A stretch of DNA of 64,000 nt, taken from contig NZ_FYEW01000002.1 in NCBI RefSeq assembly GCF_900187375.1, positions 1,178,001 through 1,242,000 of the forward strand, written 5' to 3'. The position numbers and the translations under genes are program-made. Numbering within the stretch: position 1 is the first letter of the stretch; every line of letters begins with the position of its first letter. A model generated the notes under the pieces. That model was given only the letters and a program-made list of their open reading frames with translations. It did no database searches and was not told the DNA's origin. Shown piece by piece: positions 44,922-53,683 of the stretch. This DNA is from Hymenobacter gelipurpurascens. Lineage in GTDB: Bacteria; Bacteroidota; Bacteroidia; Cytophagales; Hymenobacteraceae.

Positions 44922-46307
44922 TCAATTATTTAACCCGCCCACGCCCAGCAGCCGGTGCTGGTCCGGAGCTGGTAGCAGCAGTCTGTCTTCGCTGAAAATA
45001 CCTTGCTGCTGCAGCCATGCCTCGAACTCGGGCGCGGGGCGGAGGCCTAGGGCACGGCGCAAGTAAAGGGCATCGTGGAAGGAAGTAGACTGGTAGTTAA
45101 GCATGATATCATCGGCGCCTGGGATGCCCATGATGTAATTGCAGCCCGCCACGCCTAGCAGCGTGAGCAGGGTGTCCATATCATCCTGGTCGGCTTCGGC
45201 GTGGTTGGTATAGCACACGTCAACGCCCATGGGCAGGCCTAGCAGCTTCCCGCAGAAGTGGTCTTCCAGTCCGGCCCGGATGATTTGCTTGCCATTATAT
45301 AAATACTCGGGGCCGATAAAACCGACCACGGTATTCACCAGCAGCGGTTGAAACTGGCGGGCTACGGCATATGCCCGCGCCTCACAAGTCTGCTGGTCTA
45401 GCCCGTGGTGGGCGTTGGCCGAAAGCGCGCTGCCCTGGCCCGTTTCGAAGTACATCACGTTCTGGCCCAGGGTGCCCCGGCCCAAACTCAGGGTTGCTTC
45501 CCAGGCTTCCTGCAGGAGCGCCAGGCTCACGCCGAAGCTGGCATTGAGCGTCTCAGTGCCGCCGATAGACTGAAACGTCAGATCAACGGGGGCCTGCTGC
45601 CGGATGAGTTCGAGCGTGGTGGTGACGTGGCAGAGCACGCAGGTTTGGGTGGGAATTTGGTATTGCTGGCGCACGGCATCCAGCATATCCAGCAGGTTGC
45701 GTACGGTGGGCAGATTGTCGGTGGCGGGGTTGATGCCGAGTACGGCGTCGCCGCTGCCGTAGAGCAGGCCATCGACGAGGCTGGCTGCAATGCCGCGGGC
45801 ATCGTCGGTGGGGTGGTTGGGCTGCAGGCGCGTGGCTAGGCGGCCGCGCAACCCCAGCGTATTCCGGAACTTGGTTACGACCTCGCACTTGCGAGCCACG
45901 GCAATCAACTCCTGGTTGCGCAGCAGCTTACTCACGGCCGCTACCATCTCTGGCGTCAGGCCGTAGGCCACCTGCTGCAGCTCCGGCTGGCCTACAACAT
46001 CAGACAGCAGCCAGTCGCGGAGCTGGCCTACGGTGAAGTGGCTGATGGGCGCAAACGCCTGGGCATCGTGCGCATCGATGATGAGGCGCGTGACTTCGTC
46101 CTGCTCATACGGCACCACTGCTTCCTGCAGGAAAGCTTTCAGGGGCACATCGGCCAGGGTAATCTGGGCGGCTACGCGCTCCTCGTAGCTGGTGGCAGCC
46201 ACACCAGCCAACTCGTCGCCAGAGCGAAGTGGGGAGGCTTTGGCCAGCAGCGCCTTTAGATCGGGGAAGGTGTAGACCCGGCTGCGAATGGTGTGTTGGT
46301 AGGCCAT
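44922..46307 (-). CDS. eutB: ethanolamine ammonia-lyase large subunit EutB
   Basis: 461 residues, full length for EutB. Typical stretches: FPDLKALLAKASPLRSGDELAG near the start, GLRGRLATRLQPNHPTDD, GINPATDN, SIGGTETLNASFGVS, YFETGQGSALSANAHHG, CKQ-like VGFIGPEYLYNGKQI, MGVDVCYTNHAEADQDDMDTLL and GIPGADDIMLNYQSTS. It holds the substrate site and the lower cobalamin-binding face. I looked upstream for a cobalamin riboswitch and saw none. Confidence 0.94.
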   Translation of the reverse strand: MAYQHTIRSRVYTFPDLKALLAKASPLRSGDELAGVAATSYEERVAAQITLADVPLKAFLQEAVVPYEQDEVTRLIIDAHDAQAFAPISHFTVGQLRDWLLSDVVGQPELQQVAYGLTPEMVAAVSKLLRNQELIAVARKCEVVTKFRNTLGLRGRLATRLQPNHPTDDARGIAASLVDGLLYGSGDAVLGINPATDNLPTVRNLLDMLDAVRQQYQIPTQTCVLCHVTTTLELIRQQAPVDLTFQSIGGTETLNASFGVSLALLQEAWEATLSLGRGTLGQNVMYFETGQGSALSANAHHGLDQQTCEARAYAVARQFQPLLVNTVVGFIGPEYLYNGKQIIRAGLEDHFCGKLLGLPMGVDVCYTNHAEADQDDMDTLLTLLGVAGCNYIMGIPGADDIMLNYQSTSFHDALYLRRALGLRPAPEFEAWLQQQGIFSEDRLLLPAPDQHRLLGVGGLNN

Positions 46308-46451
46308 AGAAACTTGTTGATCAGTACGCTTCAGCTTCTACAAACGGCACAGAGGCAGGCAGCTCTTTACTCCGCAGGCAGTACAGGCCTAGCGCCTCCG
46401 CCCAGCCCCGCACCTTGAGGCTCCCGATGGAAGAACTGCCTAAATTCTGGC

Positions 46452-47168
46452 TTACTGGGCCACCGCTGCAGGCTGCCGGAGCATAGGCTGCAGCACGGTC
46501 CACACGTTGCGGGCTACTAGGCGGTGGCCAGCGGGCGTGGGGTGAATACCGTCGCGCTGGTTGAATTTGGCTACTCCACCTACCCCTTCGAGCAGGAAAG
46601 GAATAAGCTTCACCTGGTTTTTCTGGGCTATTTCGGCGTAGAGCTTTTTGAACTGCGTGGCGTAGTCGGGGCCGAGGTTGGGCGGAATCTGCATGCCGGC
46701 CAGCACAATCTGCGCCTCGGGGCTACGGCGGCGCACCGTATCGATGATGGCTTGCAGGTTGCGGCGCGTGTCGGTGAGCGGCAGGCCCCGTAGGCCATCA
46801 TTCCCCCCTAGTTCCAGCACAAACACGGCCACCGGCTGGCGCAGCACCCAGCCCACGCGGCTCCGGCCACCAGCGGTGGTTTCGCCGCTCAGGCCGGCAT
46901 TCACGATGGTGTAGGCCAGTCCGGCCGAGTCGAGCTTCTGGCCGATGAGCGCCGGAAAAGCTTCATCCGGCTCCACGCCCAGCCCCGCCGTGATGCTGTT
47001 TCCGAAGAACAGGATGGTTTGCGGAGTTGCGTTGCGCGGGGCAGCTGGCGTTTGAGTGGCGGCAGCGGCAGGAGCTTCGGCCGCTTGGGTAGCGGTTTGC
47101 GAATCGGAAGTACAGCCGACAAGGACGCTCAGAAGGGCGCCGCTTACTAAGGACAAAACAGTTTTCAT
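46452..47168 (-). CDS. SGNH/GDSL arylesterase lipoprotein (TesA-like)
   Basis: 238 residues; lipobox LVGC with Cys 19, an Ala/Thr/Pro-rich linker, then block I ILFFGNSITAG (nucleophile Ser 58), block III ELGGNDGLRG and block V DGIHPTPAGH with the catalytic Asp and His. This fits periplasmic TesA-type arylesterases/lysophospholipases. In many bacteria TesA is encoded back to back with the YbbA/YbbP ABC pair, and this is so here: the ABC genes start 158 bases away on the other strand. Confidence 0.92.
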   Translation of the reverse strand: MKTVLSLVSGALLSVLVGCTSDSQTATQAAEAPAAAATQTPAAPRNATPQTILFFGNSITAGLGVEPDEAFPALIGQKLDSAGLAYTIVNAGLSGETTAGGRSRVGWVLRQPVAVFVLELGGNDGLRGLPLTDTRRNLQAIIDTVRRRSPEAQIVLAGMQIPPNLGPDYATQFKKLYAEIAQKNQVKLIPFLLEGVGGVAKFNQRDGIHPTPAGHRLVARNVWTVLQPMLRQPAAVAQ

Positions 47169-47326
47169 GCAGGAAGTCTTTTCACTAGTTGCGTAACGAA
47201 AGAAAGTAAACGGAAGGTTAATTCGTTTGCTATATCAGTTGCCAGCTGTCGGTTACCGGTTGATAGTACCGTTCCTGCTGGCAACTCACAACAGGAAACT
47301 GAAAACAGATCATTAGCTCATCCTTC

Positions 47327-48031
47327 GTGCTCAAAGTAGAAAACCTCACTAAGTCGTATTCCAGTGGCGGCCAGGCCCTGACTGTGCTGGAATCCGTCAG
47401 CTTCGAGCTGGCCGCCGGCGACACCTTTTCCATCGTCGGGCCTTCGGGCAGCGGCAAAACCACCCTGCTAGGCCTATGCGCTGGCCTCGACAGAGCCACA
47501 GCCGGCAGCGTGTGGCTCAATGGCGTACTGCTCGATACGCTGTCGGAAGACCAGCGCGCCGCCGTGCGCAACCAGTACGTGGGCTTTATCTTCCAGAACT
47601 TCCAGCTGCTGCCCACGCTCACGGCCCTCGAAAACGTGCAGGTGCCGCTGGAGCTGCGCGGCGAGAAAGGCTCGGCCCGGGCGGCCCAGGAGTTGCTGGC
47701 GCGCGTAGGCCTGGCCGGGCGTGGCCACCACTACCCTACCCAGCTTTCGGGCGGAGAGCAGCAGCGCGTGTCCTTGGCGCGGGCCTTCGCCAATAGGCCT
47801 ACCATCCTGTTTGCCGATGAGCCCACCGGCAACCTCGACGCCGAAACCAGCGCCACGGTAGTAGACCTACTGTTTGAGCTAAACCGTGAGGCCGGCACCA
47901 CGCTCGTGCTCGTGACCCACGACTTAGAGCTAGCGGCCAAAACCCAGCGCGTAGTCAGGATTAAGGGCGGCGCCATGATTTCTGATTCCGGCGCCCCCAT
48001 TTCAGCCCCTACTTCCTCTTCTGCCCTATGA
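47327..48031 (+). CDS. ABC transporter ATP-binding protein (YbbA/LolD-like)
   Basis: 234 residues from a GTG start at 47327. Walker [10 protein letters not shown] (38-46), Q-loop FQNFQLLP, signature LSGGEQQR, Walker [13 protein letters not shown] and switch histidine in VTHDLELA. The LolD/MacB-type ATPase belongs to the family that works with FtsX-like permeases. Stop and next start overlap as ATGA, so the two genes are translationally coupled. Confidence 0.93.
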   Translation: MLKVENLTKSYSSGGQALTVLESVSFELAAGDTFSIVGPSGSGKTTLLGLCAGLDRATAGSVWLNGVLLDTLSEDQRAAVRNQYVGFIFQNFQLLPTLTALENVQVPLELRGEKGSARAAQELLARVGLAGRGHHYPTQLSGGEQQRVSLARAFANRPTILFADEPTGNLDAETSATVVDLLFELNREAGTTLVLVTHDLELAAKTQRVVRIKGGAMISDSGAPISAPTSSSAL

Positions 48032-50631
48032 GCCAGATTCCTTCGGCTAGGCCAGGGGCGGCTTGGCTCTGGCGCATGGCCTGGCGCGACAGCCGTCGCA
48101 GCCGGAGTCGCCTGCTGCTGTTCATCTCGGCCATTGTGCTGGGTATTGCGGCGCTGGTGGGCATCAATGGGTTTGGTGATAATCTGGCCCGCACTATTGA
48201 TGAGCAGGCGCAAGAGCTGCTGGGCGCCGACTTGGTACTGTCGGCGAGCCAGCCGCTTAAGCCGGAATTCCAGCCGATGATTGGCCCGGCCATTGAGACG
48301 GCTACCGCGGAAGCTGCTTTTCCCTCGCTGGTTCAGTTTCCTAAAGGGAATGGGGTGCGCCTCGCACAGGTGCGCGCCCTGGCCGGCGACTTTCCCTACT
48401 ACGGCACCTGGCTGACGGAACCGACCTCGGCCGTACAGGAATTCCGACAAGCCTGGCGCCACAACCTACCCGTGGCCTTGGTTGATGATGCCTTGCTTAT
48501 CCAGTTTGCCGCCCGCGTCGGCGACTCCATTCAGGTGGGCCGAGTAGTGTTTCGGATTGCCGGCCGCGTACGAAAAACACCCGGCCAGTCAGACTTCAAT
48601 GCTTCGGTAGCACCTACCGTCTTCATTCCCGGCGACTATCAGCTTACCGTTTCGGGGCAGCCCGACTCCGCTTCTCTGCTCGCCCGCACTCAGCTCATCA
48701 AGCCCGGCAGCCGGGTGCAGTACCGCGCTTATTATAAGCTGCGGCCGGGGGTGCCCGCCGAGCGGCTCCGCGATCCATTAGTGGATCTTCCCAGCCAGGA
48801 AAATATCCGGGCCGAGACCGTGGCCAGCCGCAAGCAGCAAACCGGCCGCGCCTTCTCCGACCTCACCCGCTTCCTGAACTTGGTGGCGTTTGTGGCTCTG
48901 CTGCTCGGTTGCGTGGGCGTGGCGAGTTCCGTGAGCCTGTATGTGCGCGAAAAAGTGGCGGCCGTGGCCGTGCTGCGCTGCCTGGGGGCCAGCGGACGTC
49001 AAGCCTTATTTATATATCTGCTCCAAACGGCCCTCATGGGCTTGGTGGGCGCGATAGTGGGCGCGGCCCTGGGCACGGCCATTCAGCTATTACTGCCTAA
49101 AGTGTTTGCTGGTTTTCTGCCGGTAGTGGTGGCTACAAGTATTTCGTGGAAGGCGGTGAGCCAAGGGGTAATTACGGGCCTGCTGGTGGCGGTGCTGTTT
49201 GCCCTGCTGCCCCTGCTGAGTATCCGGCGTGTATCGCCGCTGCGCACCTTGCGGGCCTCCTATGAGGAAGACACGGCCCGGCCCGACCCGCTTCGGCTGG
49301 TGGTGTTTGGCCTGATTTCCCTGTTTATGCTGGGGTTTGCTTACCTGCAGACGCGGGATATCAAGCTGGCTCTGGGCTTTACCGTTGGTATTCTGGTGGC
49401 GTTTGGGGTGCTGGCTGGCCTAGGGCAGGGGCTGCGGTATGCGGTCCGTCGCTTCTTTCCGGCTTCGTGGAGCTATGTGTGGCGCCAGGGGCTCGCCAAT
49501 TTGTACCGGCCCAACAACCAGACGCTGTTGCTTACGGTGTCCATTGGCCTGGGGGTGTTTCTGATGGCTACCCTCTACCTCATGCAAGGGCTACTGCTGA
49601 GCCGGGTGCAGCTCTCGGCCAGCGGCAATCAGCCAAACCTGGTGCTATTTGATATCCAGAGCGAACAGAAAGCGGGCGTAGGCCAGTTGCTGCAACGGCG
49701 CGGGCTGCCCATTCTGCAGCAGGTTCCCATCGTGACGATGCGCCTGGCGTCTATCAACGGCCGCACCATATCGGAGCTGAAAAAGGATACCACCAACGGC
49801 CCACCGGCCCGCGGCCTCACCCGCGAATACCGCGTCACCTACCGCGATACGCTCAATCCGGCTTCCGAAACCCTGGCCGCCGGAAAAGCACCTTACGTGG
49901 GAGCCGATAAGATTCCGCGAATTTCCATGGACGAGTATTTTGCCCAGCGCCTCAAGCTGAAGCTCAACGATACGCTCGTCTTCAATGTGCAGGGCGCCCC
50001 GCTCACTACCATCCTCTGCGGCACCCGCACTATTGACTGGAGCCGCGTGCAAACCAACTTTCTGGTGGTATTCCCGACCGGAGTGCTGGAGCCGGCCCCG
50101 CAGTTTCATGTGTTCCTTACGCGCGTCCCGAACAACCAGGTGCTCGGCGCCGTGCAGCGCGACCTGGTGGCGGCCTTTCCCAACGTGTCGGCCATCGACC
50201 TGGGCCTAGTGCTCCAGACTATAGACGATATTCTCAGCAAGATTTCCTTCGTGATTCGCTTTATGGCCCTGTTCAGCATTGCCACGGGCGTGGTGGTCCT
50301 GATTAGCTCCGTGATGGTGAGCCGCTACCAGCGCGTGCAGGAGAGCGTGTTGCTGCGCACCTTGGGGGCCAGCCGCCGCCAGATTTTGCGCATCACGCTG
50401 GTGGAATATGCCCTGCTAGGCCTATTGGCGGCCGTGGCCGGGCTCCTGCTGGCCGTGGTGGCGGCCTGGGCGTTGGCCGTTTGGGTATTCGAAGTAGCTT
50501 TTGTGCCGCCGCTGCTGCCTCTGCTGGTGTTGGCGGCCCTTACTACCGCCCTAACGGTGCTTATTGGCCTACTCAATAGCCGGGATGTACTCACTCGCCC
50601 ACCCTTGGAAATTCTGCGCGGAGAGGCTTGA
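48028..50631 (+). CDS. FtsX-like ABC permease (YbbP-like)
   Basis: 867 residues. An N-terminal membrane helix after a basic start (MAWRDSRRSRSRLLLFISAIVLG), a periplasmic MacB_PCD-type domain, three helices of the first FtsX module (about 285-400), four central helices (about 420-530), a second periplasmic region, and a last FtsX module (about 735-850) with ESVLLRTLGASRRQILRI. This is the YbbP double-FtsX layout. With the GTG-started ATPase it should form an exporter or mechanotransmission pump acting on lipids or lipoproteins. Confidence 0.92.
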   Translation: MSQIPSARPGAAWLWRMAWRDSRRSRSRLLLFISAIVLGIAALVGINGFGDNLARTIDEQAQELLGADLVLSASQPLKPEFQPMIGPAIETATAEAAFPSLVQFPKGNGVRLAQVRALAGDFPYYGTWLTEPTSAVQEFRQAWRHNLPVALVDDALLIQFAARVGDSIQVGRVVFRIAGRVRKTPGQSDFNASVAPTVFIPGDYQLTVSGQPDSASLLARTQLIKPGSRVQYRAYYKLRPGVPAERLRDPLVDLPSQENIRAETVASRKQQTGRAFSDLTRFLNLVAFVALLLGCVGVASSVSLYVREKVAAVAVLRCLGASGRQALFIYLLQTALMGLVGAIVGAALGTAIQLLLPKVFAGFLPVVVATSISWKAVSQGVITGLLVAVLFALLPLLSIRRVSPLRTLRASYEEDTARPDPLRLVVFGLISLFMLGFAYLQTRDIKLALGFTVGILVAFGVLAGLGQGLRYAVRRFFPASWSYVWRQGLANLYRPNNQTLLLTVSIGLGVFLMATLYLMQGLLLSRVQLSASGNQPNLVLFDIQSEQKAGVGQLLQRRGLPILQQVPIVTMRLASINGRTISELKKDTTNGPPARGLTREYRVTYRDTLNPASETLAAGKAPYVGADKIPRISMDEYFAQRLKLKLNDTLVFNVQGAPLTTILCGTRTIDWSRVQTNFLVVFPTGVLEPAPQFHVFLTRVPNNQVLGAVQRDLVAAFPNVSAIDLGLVLQTIDDILSKISFVIRFMALFSIATGVVVLISSVMVSRYQRVQESVLLRTLGASRRQILRITLVEYALLGLLAAVAGLLLAVVAAWALAVWVFEVAFVPPLLPLLVLAALTTALTVLIGLLNSRDVLTRPPLEILRGEA

Positions 50632-50785
50632 ATGGCCGTTTTTCTAGGTAATCTTATAATTTTCTAAATTATTTCATACGGCTTGGGCAACAACTGCCTG
50701 CCTGTTGCGTTAAAGGCTAGCCGAAGCGCTACAGGAAACTGTTTTGTTTCTCGGTATTGTTTCATGCCCCTAACCCCCTTTCCCC

Positions 50786-51112
50786 ATGAAAAAATTACTC
50801 GCTGTTGCTGCTCTCCTCGTAGGTGGTGTTACTGCCGCTAACGCTCAAACCAGCACGACCACAACCACGCAGTCGCAAACTACTACCCCTACTCAGGGTA
50901 CTCTCCAGACGACGCCAGCTACTACTGAAACCACCAAGTCGTCGACTACTACTACCACGACTCCGGCCGCTACCATGTCGACTCCGGCTACTACCGTTGA
51001 GACCCAGTCGGGTACCGGCGTAAGCACCGCTACCGACACGAAAGACGGCGCCAAAGTGAAGGCCAAAGACAAGAAGCGCAAGTCGAAAGTAAAGGCTGAC
51101 CCAACCAACTAA
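50786..51112 (+). CDS. Thr-rich secreted protein with Lys-rich tail, 108 aa
   Basis: Signal peptide MKKLLAVAALLVGGVTAANAQ, then about 60 residues dominated by Thr with Ser, Gln and Pro, and a basic end (KVKAKDKKRKSKVKADPTN). Low-complexity, probably disordered and periplasmic or surface-linked. The codon choice is unusually uniform (ACT/ACC/ACG runs). No family recognised. A terminator follows. Confidence 0.8.
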   Translation: MKKLLAVAALLVGGVTAANAQTSTTTTTQSQTTTPTQGTLQTTPATTETTKSSTTTTTTPAATMSTPATTVETQSGTGVSTATDTKDGAKVKAKDKKRKSKVKADPTN

Positions 51113-51138
51113 GGCAAGGCGCTTAGCGCTTTACCACT

Positions 51139-51182
51139 CAAAAGCCCGGCCGCACGCATGTGTGGCCGGGCTTTCTGTTTTA
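51139..51182 (+). terminator. Rho-independent terminator
   Basis: AAAAGCCCGGCCGCAC and GTGTGGCCGGGCTTT pair with one G-T, followed by CTGTTTT. Ends the Thr-rich protein gene. Confidence 0.8.
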
Positions 51183-51245
51183 TCTTGCTTCTGAAAACGC
51201 TGCTTTTCAACTTCTACCCGACTGCTTTACTGGCCTAGGCCTATC

Positions 51246-51890
51246 ATGAACGACCCCGAAATCCGTGCCCTGCTCTATCCGCTCTTCACGGAGGGCGTGT
51301 TCGTGGATGAGCTGCCCACCGGCACCACCCGCGCCGATGTAGTGCACATCACGCCGGATTTCATGCACGGCTACGAGGTAAAAGGCGACGGCGACACCCT
51401 GCAGCGAGTAGCCAACCAGCTGCGCTGCTACGGCGAAGTATATGATTTCGTGACGTTTGTGGTTACGGAAAAGCACCTCCCCAAACTGCTGCCGCTGCTG
51501 CCGGAGTGGGTAGGCGTGCTGGTAGCCGTGGGCCCGGAGCTGCGCACGCACCGCGCCGCCGCCTACAACGCCACCGTGGCTCATGCGCCTTTGGCAGGTC
51601 TGCTGCTCCTGGAAGAAGTAAAACAGTATTTACTGGCCCTAGGCCTATCAGGCGTGAGCACCCTCCGGAAGCGCGAGGTAATGAACCTACTGCGTACCAC
51701 CCAGCGGGTGCCGCTTTCCGGCCTGGCCTGCCACGTGCGGGAGCGGCTGATTGCGCGCCTGCCCCAACGCCTCCTCGACCGCGCCGAGCGCAAAGCTGAG
51801 CGGCAACGAAGCGGCGCCCGCCGCCGCCGGAAGCCCGTGCATAAGGCAAAGGCCAAAGCCAGGAAACGTACTACTAAGAAAGCGGCTTAG
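51246..51890 (+). CDS. sce7726-family protein with basic C-terminal tail
   Basis: 214 residues. The core (RADVVHITPDFMHGYEVKGDGDTLQRVANQLRCYGEVYDFVTFVV) fits the sce7726 family, whose Asp...ExK arrangement (here D in RADVV and EVK) resembles the PD-(D/E)xK nuclease fold. Known members are uncharacterised and often come from mobile or defence regions. The middle (VLLLEEVKQYLLALG...MNLLRTT) may be a helical binding part. The last 45 residues are Lys/Arg/Ala-rich like a histone H1 tail and could bind DNA. Faces dinB across 20 bases. Confidence 0.75.
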   Translation: MNDPEIRALLYPLFTEGVFVDELPTGTTRADVVHITPDFMHGYEVKGDGDTLQRVANQLRCYGEVYDFVTFVVTEKHLPKLLPLLPEWVGVLVAVGPELRTHRAAAYNATVAHAPLAGLLLLEEVKQYLLALGLSGVSTLRKREVMNLLRTTQRVPLSGLACHVRERLIARLPQRLLDRAERKAERQRSGARRRRKPVHKAKAKARKRTTKKAA

Positions 51891-51910
51891 CACGTCCCAC
51901 CACCTGCCCA

Positions 51911-52993
51911 CTACAGCGGCAGCAGCAGCTGGCGGCCGGGGGTGTCCTGTCCCATCGTATCGAGGTTGGAAAGCGAGGCGCCCAGCAGCCGCACACCCTT
52001 AAGTAGTGGCCACAACGACTCCAGCACCTCTCGCCCTACCTGCTCCAATATTGCTTGGCTGGTGAAAGGAGCCACCACCGTTCGGCTGCGTGTGAGCAGT
52101 TGAAAATCGTTGTATTTCACTTTCACCGTGAGCGTACGGCCCAGAATGCCGGTGCGCTGGCAGTAGCTCCACACCGATTCCAGAGCCGGCTGTAGGCCAC
52201 TCAGGAGTTCTTCCTGGGTAGTAAGATCCTGCTCGAAAGTGGTTTCGGAGCCATAGGACTTGCGCACCCGGTCGGCCACTACGGGGCGGTGGTCCTGGGC
52301 GCGGGCAATGGCGAAGTAATAGGAGCCCGCCTTGCCAAAGTGCTGGCGCAGAAAAGCCTCGGTTTGCTGGCCCAAATCTTGGCCCGTAAAGATGCCCAGC
52401 TGGTTCAGGCGGGCCGCCGTCACGTGCCCTATGCCGTGGAACTGGCCTACGCTTAGCGCCTCCACAAACGCTAGGCCCTGCGCGGGCTTTATCACGAACT
52501 GCCCGTTGGGCTTGCGGTAATCAGAGGCGAGCTTCGCCAGAAACTTATTATAGGAGATGCCGGCCGAGGCTGTCAGTTGGGTTTTGGCCAGGATCTTCGC
52601 CCTGATTTCCTGTGCCACCTGCGTAGCCGACTGAATCTGCTTCAGATTGTGCGTCACGTCCAAGTAGGCCTCATCCAGTGATACGGGCTCAATCAGGGGC
52701 GTGTATTCCGCAAAAATCTCCCGGATCTGCAGCGAGACTTCTTTATACACCTCAAAGCGCGGCTTCACGAAGATCAGTTCCGGGCATTTGCGCTTGGCTA
52801 CCGAAGATGCCATGGCCGAGCGCACCCCAAACTGCCGGGCTTCATAGCTGGCCGCCGCCACCACGCCCCGCTGCCGCGAGCCGCCTACGGCCACTGGCCT
52901 ACCACGCAAGGCCGGATTATCGCGCTGCTCCACCGAGGCGTAGAACGCGTCCATATCCAGATGGATAATTTTCCGGCTTTCCTGCTGCTCCAC
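51911..52993 (-). CDS. dinB: DNA polymerase IV
   Basis: Y-family translesion polymerase, 360 residues. Palm motifs IIHLDMDAFYASVEQ (metal Asp about 13) and SLDEAYLDVT; AAASYEARQFGVRSAM; helix-hairpin-helix GIGHVTAARLNQLGI; little-finger domain after about 240 (DLTTQEELLSGL, GRTLTVKVKYNDF). The C-terminal tail (RQLLLPL) resembles a QLxLF-type clamp-binding motif, GRQLLLPL. One hairpin repeat lies just upstream of its start. Confidence 0.94.
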   Translation of the reverse strand: MEQQESRKIIHLDMDAFYASVEQRDNPALRGRPVAVGGSRQRGVVAAASYEARQFGVRSAMASSVAKRKCPELIFVKPRFEVYKEVSLQIREIFAEYTPLIEPVSLDEAYLDVTHNLKQIQSATQVAQEIRAKILAKTQLTASAGISYNKFLAKLASDYRKPNGQFVIKPAQGLAFVEALSVGQFHGIGHVTAARLNQLGIFTGQDLGQQTEAFLRQHFGKAGSYYFAIARAQDHRPVVADRVRKSYGSETTFEQDLTTQEELLSGLQPALESVWSYCQRTGILGRTLTVKVKYNDFQLLTRSRTVVAPFTSQAILEQVGREVLESLWPLLKGVRLLGASLSNLDTMGQDTPGRQLLLPL

Positions 52994-53080
52994 TTTCTCT
53001 ATACCTAACTCTCACGAAGATACTACCCGACGAGCGCGCCCCCAAGTGGCCTAGAAGCGAAATCCAAGAGACAACCTGAA

Positions 53081-53183
53081 CGTCATGCTGAGCTTGTCGA
53101 AGCATCTCTACCTCTAACTAACTTACTGGCCTAGCAACGACTCAACGAAGCGGTAGAGATGCTTCGACTGTGCTCAGCATGAC
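53081..53183 (+). repeat. hairpin repeat, copy 3
   Basis: Arms 53081-53112 and 53152-53183 pair except for a few bases (left has AGCTTGTCG, right CGACTGTGCT). The loop carries TTACTGGCC/TAGCAACG and ends AACGAAGC, matching copy 2 in the same orientation. It sits upstream of dinB and downstream of the DUF3850 gene. Confidence 0.9.
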
Positions 53184-53340
53184 CGCTTCTATTTAAACTC
53201 TCGCTCAACACCTCCAAAAACCAGAAAGCCGGCCTCAACTTCACGGAGCGTGAGTATCGGTCGGCTTTTGCAGAATTCCGCTATCGATTGCGGGAGGTGA
53301 ATTTCGCCTTTTCTCAAAGAGAAAAGATGAGGCTAACGGC

Positions 53341-53676
53341 TTACCAGAGCTTGGTGTCGTGGATGCCGGCGGGCAGTAGCGGATGCTCGCTGAGGCCCAG
53401 GGCACACCAGCCATCTTCCAGCCCGAAAGAGCCCCCGTGCATCACGTAGCTCACCCAGCGCGTTACGCTGCGGCCGCTGTATTGCTCGCTTTCGGGTTCG
53501 TATTCGCGCAGTATCAGGGCGTCGCCTACGTGAAAATCGCGGTCATTTTCCCGCACATCGAAGGGTTTGGTCCCGGCCTCCACAGCGGTAAAGCAAGCGG
53601 GCCAGATTTTCAGTTCGTGTGTTGGGGCATGCGTATTTCCGGCTACATAGCCGAAGGTTGATATAGAAGCTTGCAT
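53341..53676 (-). CDS. DUF3850 protein (ASCH/PUA-like), 111 aa
   Basis: The core THELKIWPACFTAVEAGTKPFDVRENDRDFHVGDALILREYEPESEQYSGR and SYVMHGGSFGLEDGWCALGLS (in parts) is the standard DUF3850 signature. The family has a PUA/ASCH-like fold suggested to bind RNA, and occurs widely in phages and Firmicutes. No other phage gene is near. Its 5' side opens into a gene-poor stretch. Confidence 0.88.
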   Translation of the reverse strand: MQASISTFGYVAGNTHAPTHELKIWPACFTAVEAGTKPFDVRENDRDFHVGDALILREYEPESEQYSGRSVTRWVSYVMHGGSFGLEDGWCALGLSEHPLLPAGIHDTKLW

Positions 53677-53683
53677 GAGAAAT

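Noticed and set aside
46308..46451. Cobalamin riboswitch upstream of eutB
   Set aside because: The spacer is short and shows no B12-box-like sequence or stem pattern.
46321..46503. 60-codon minus frame between eutB and the GDSL gene
   Set aside because: Overlaps the esterase 3' end in another frame; no conserved look.
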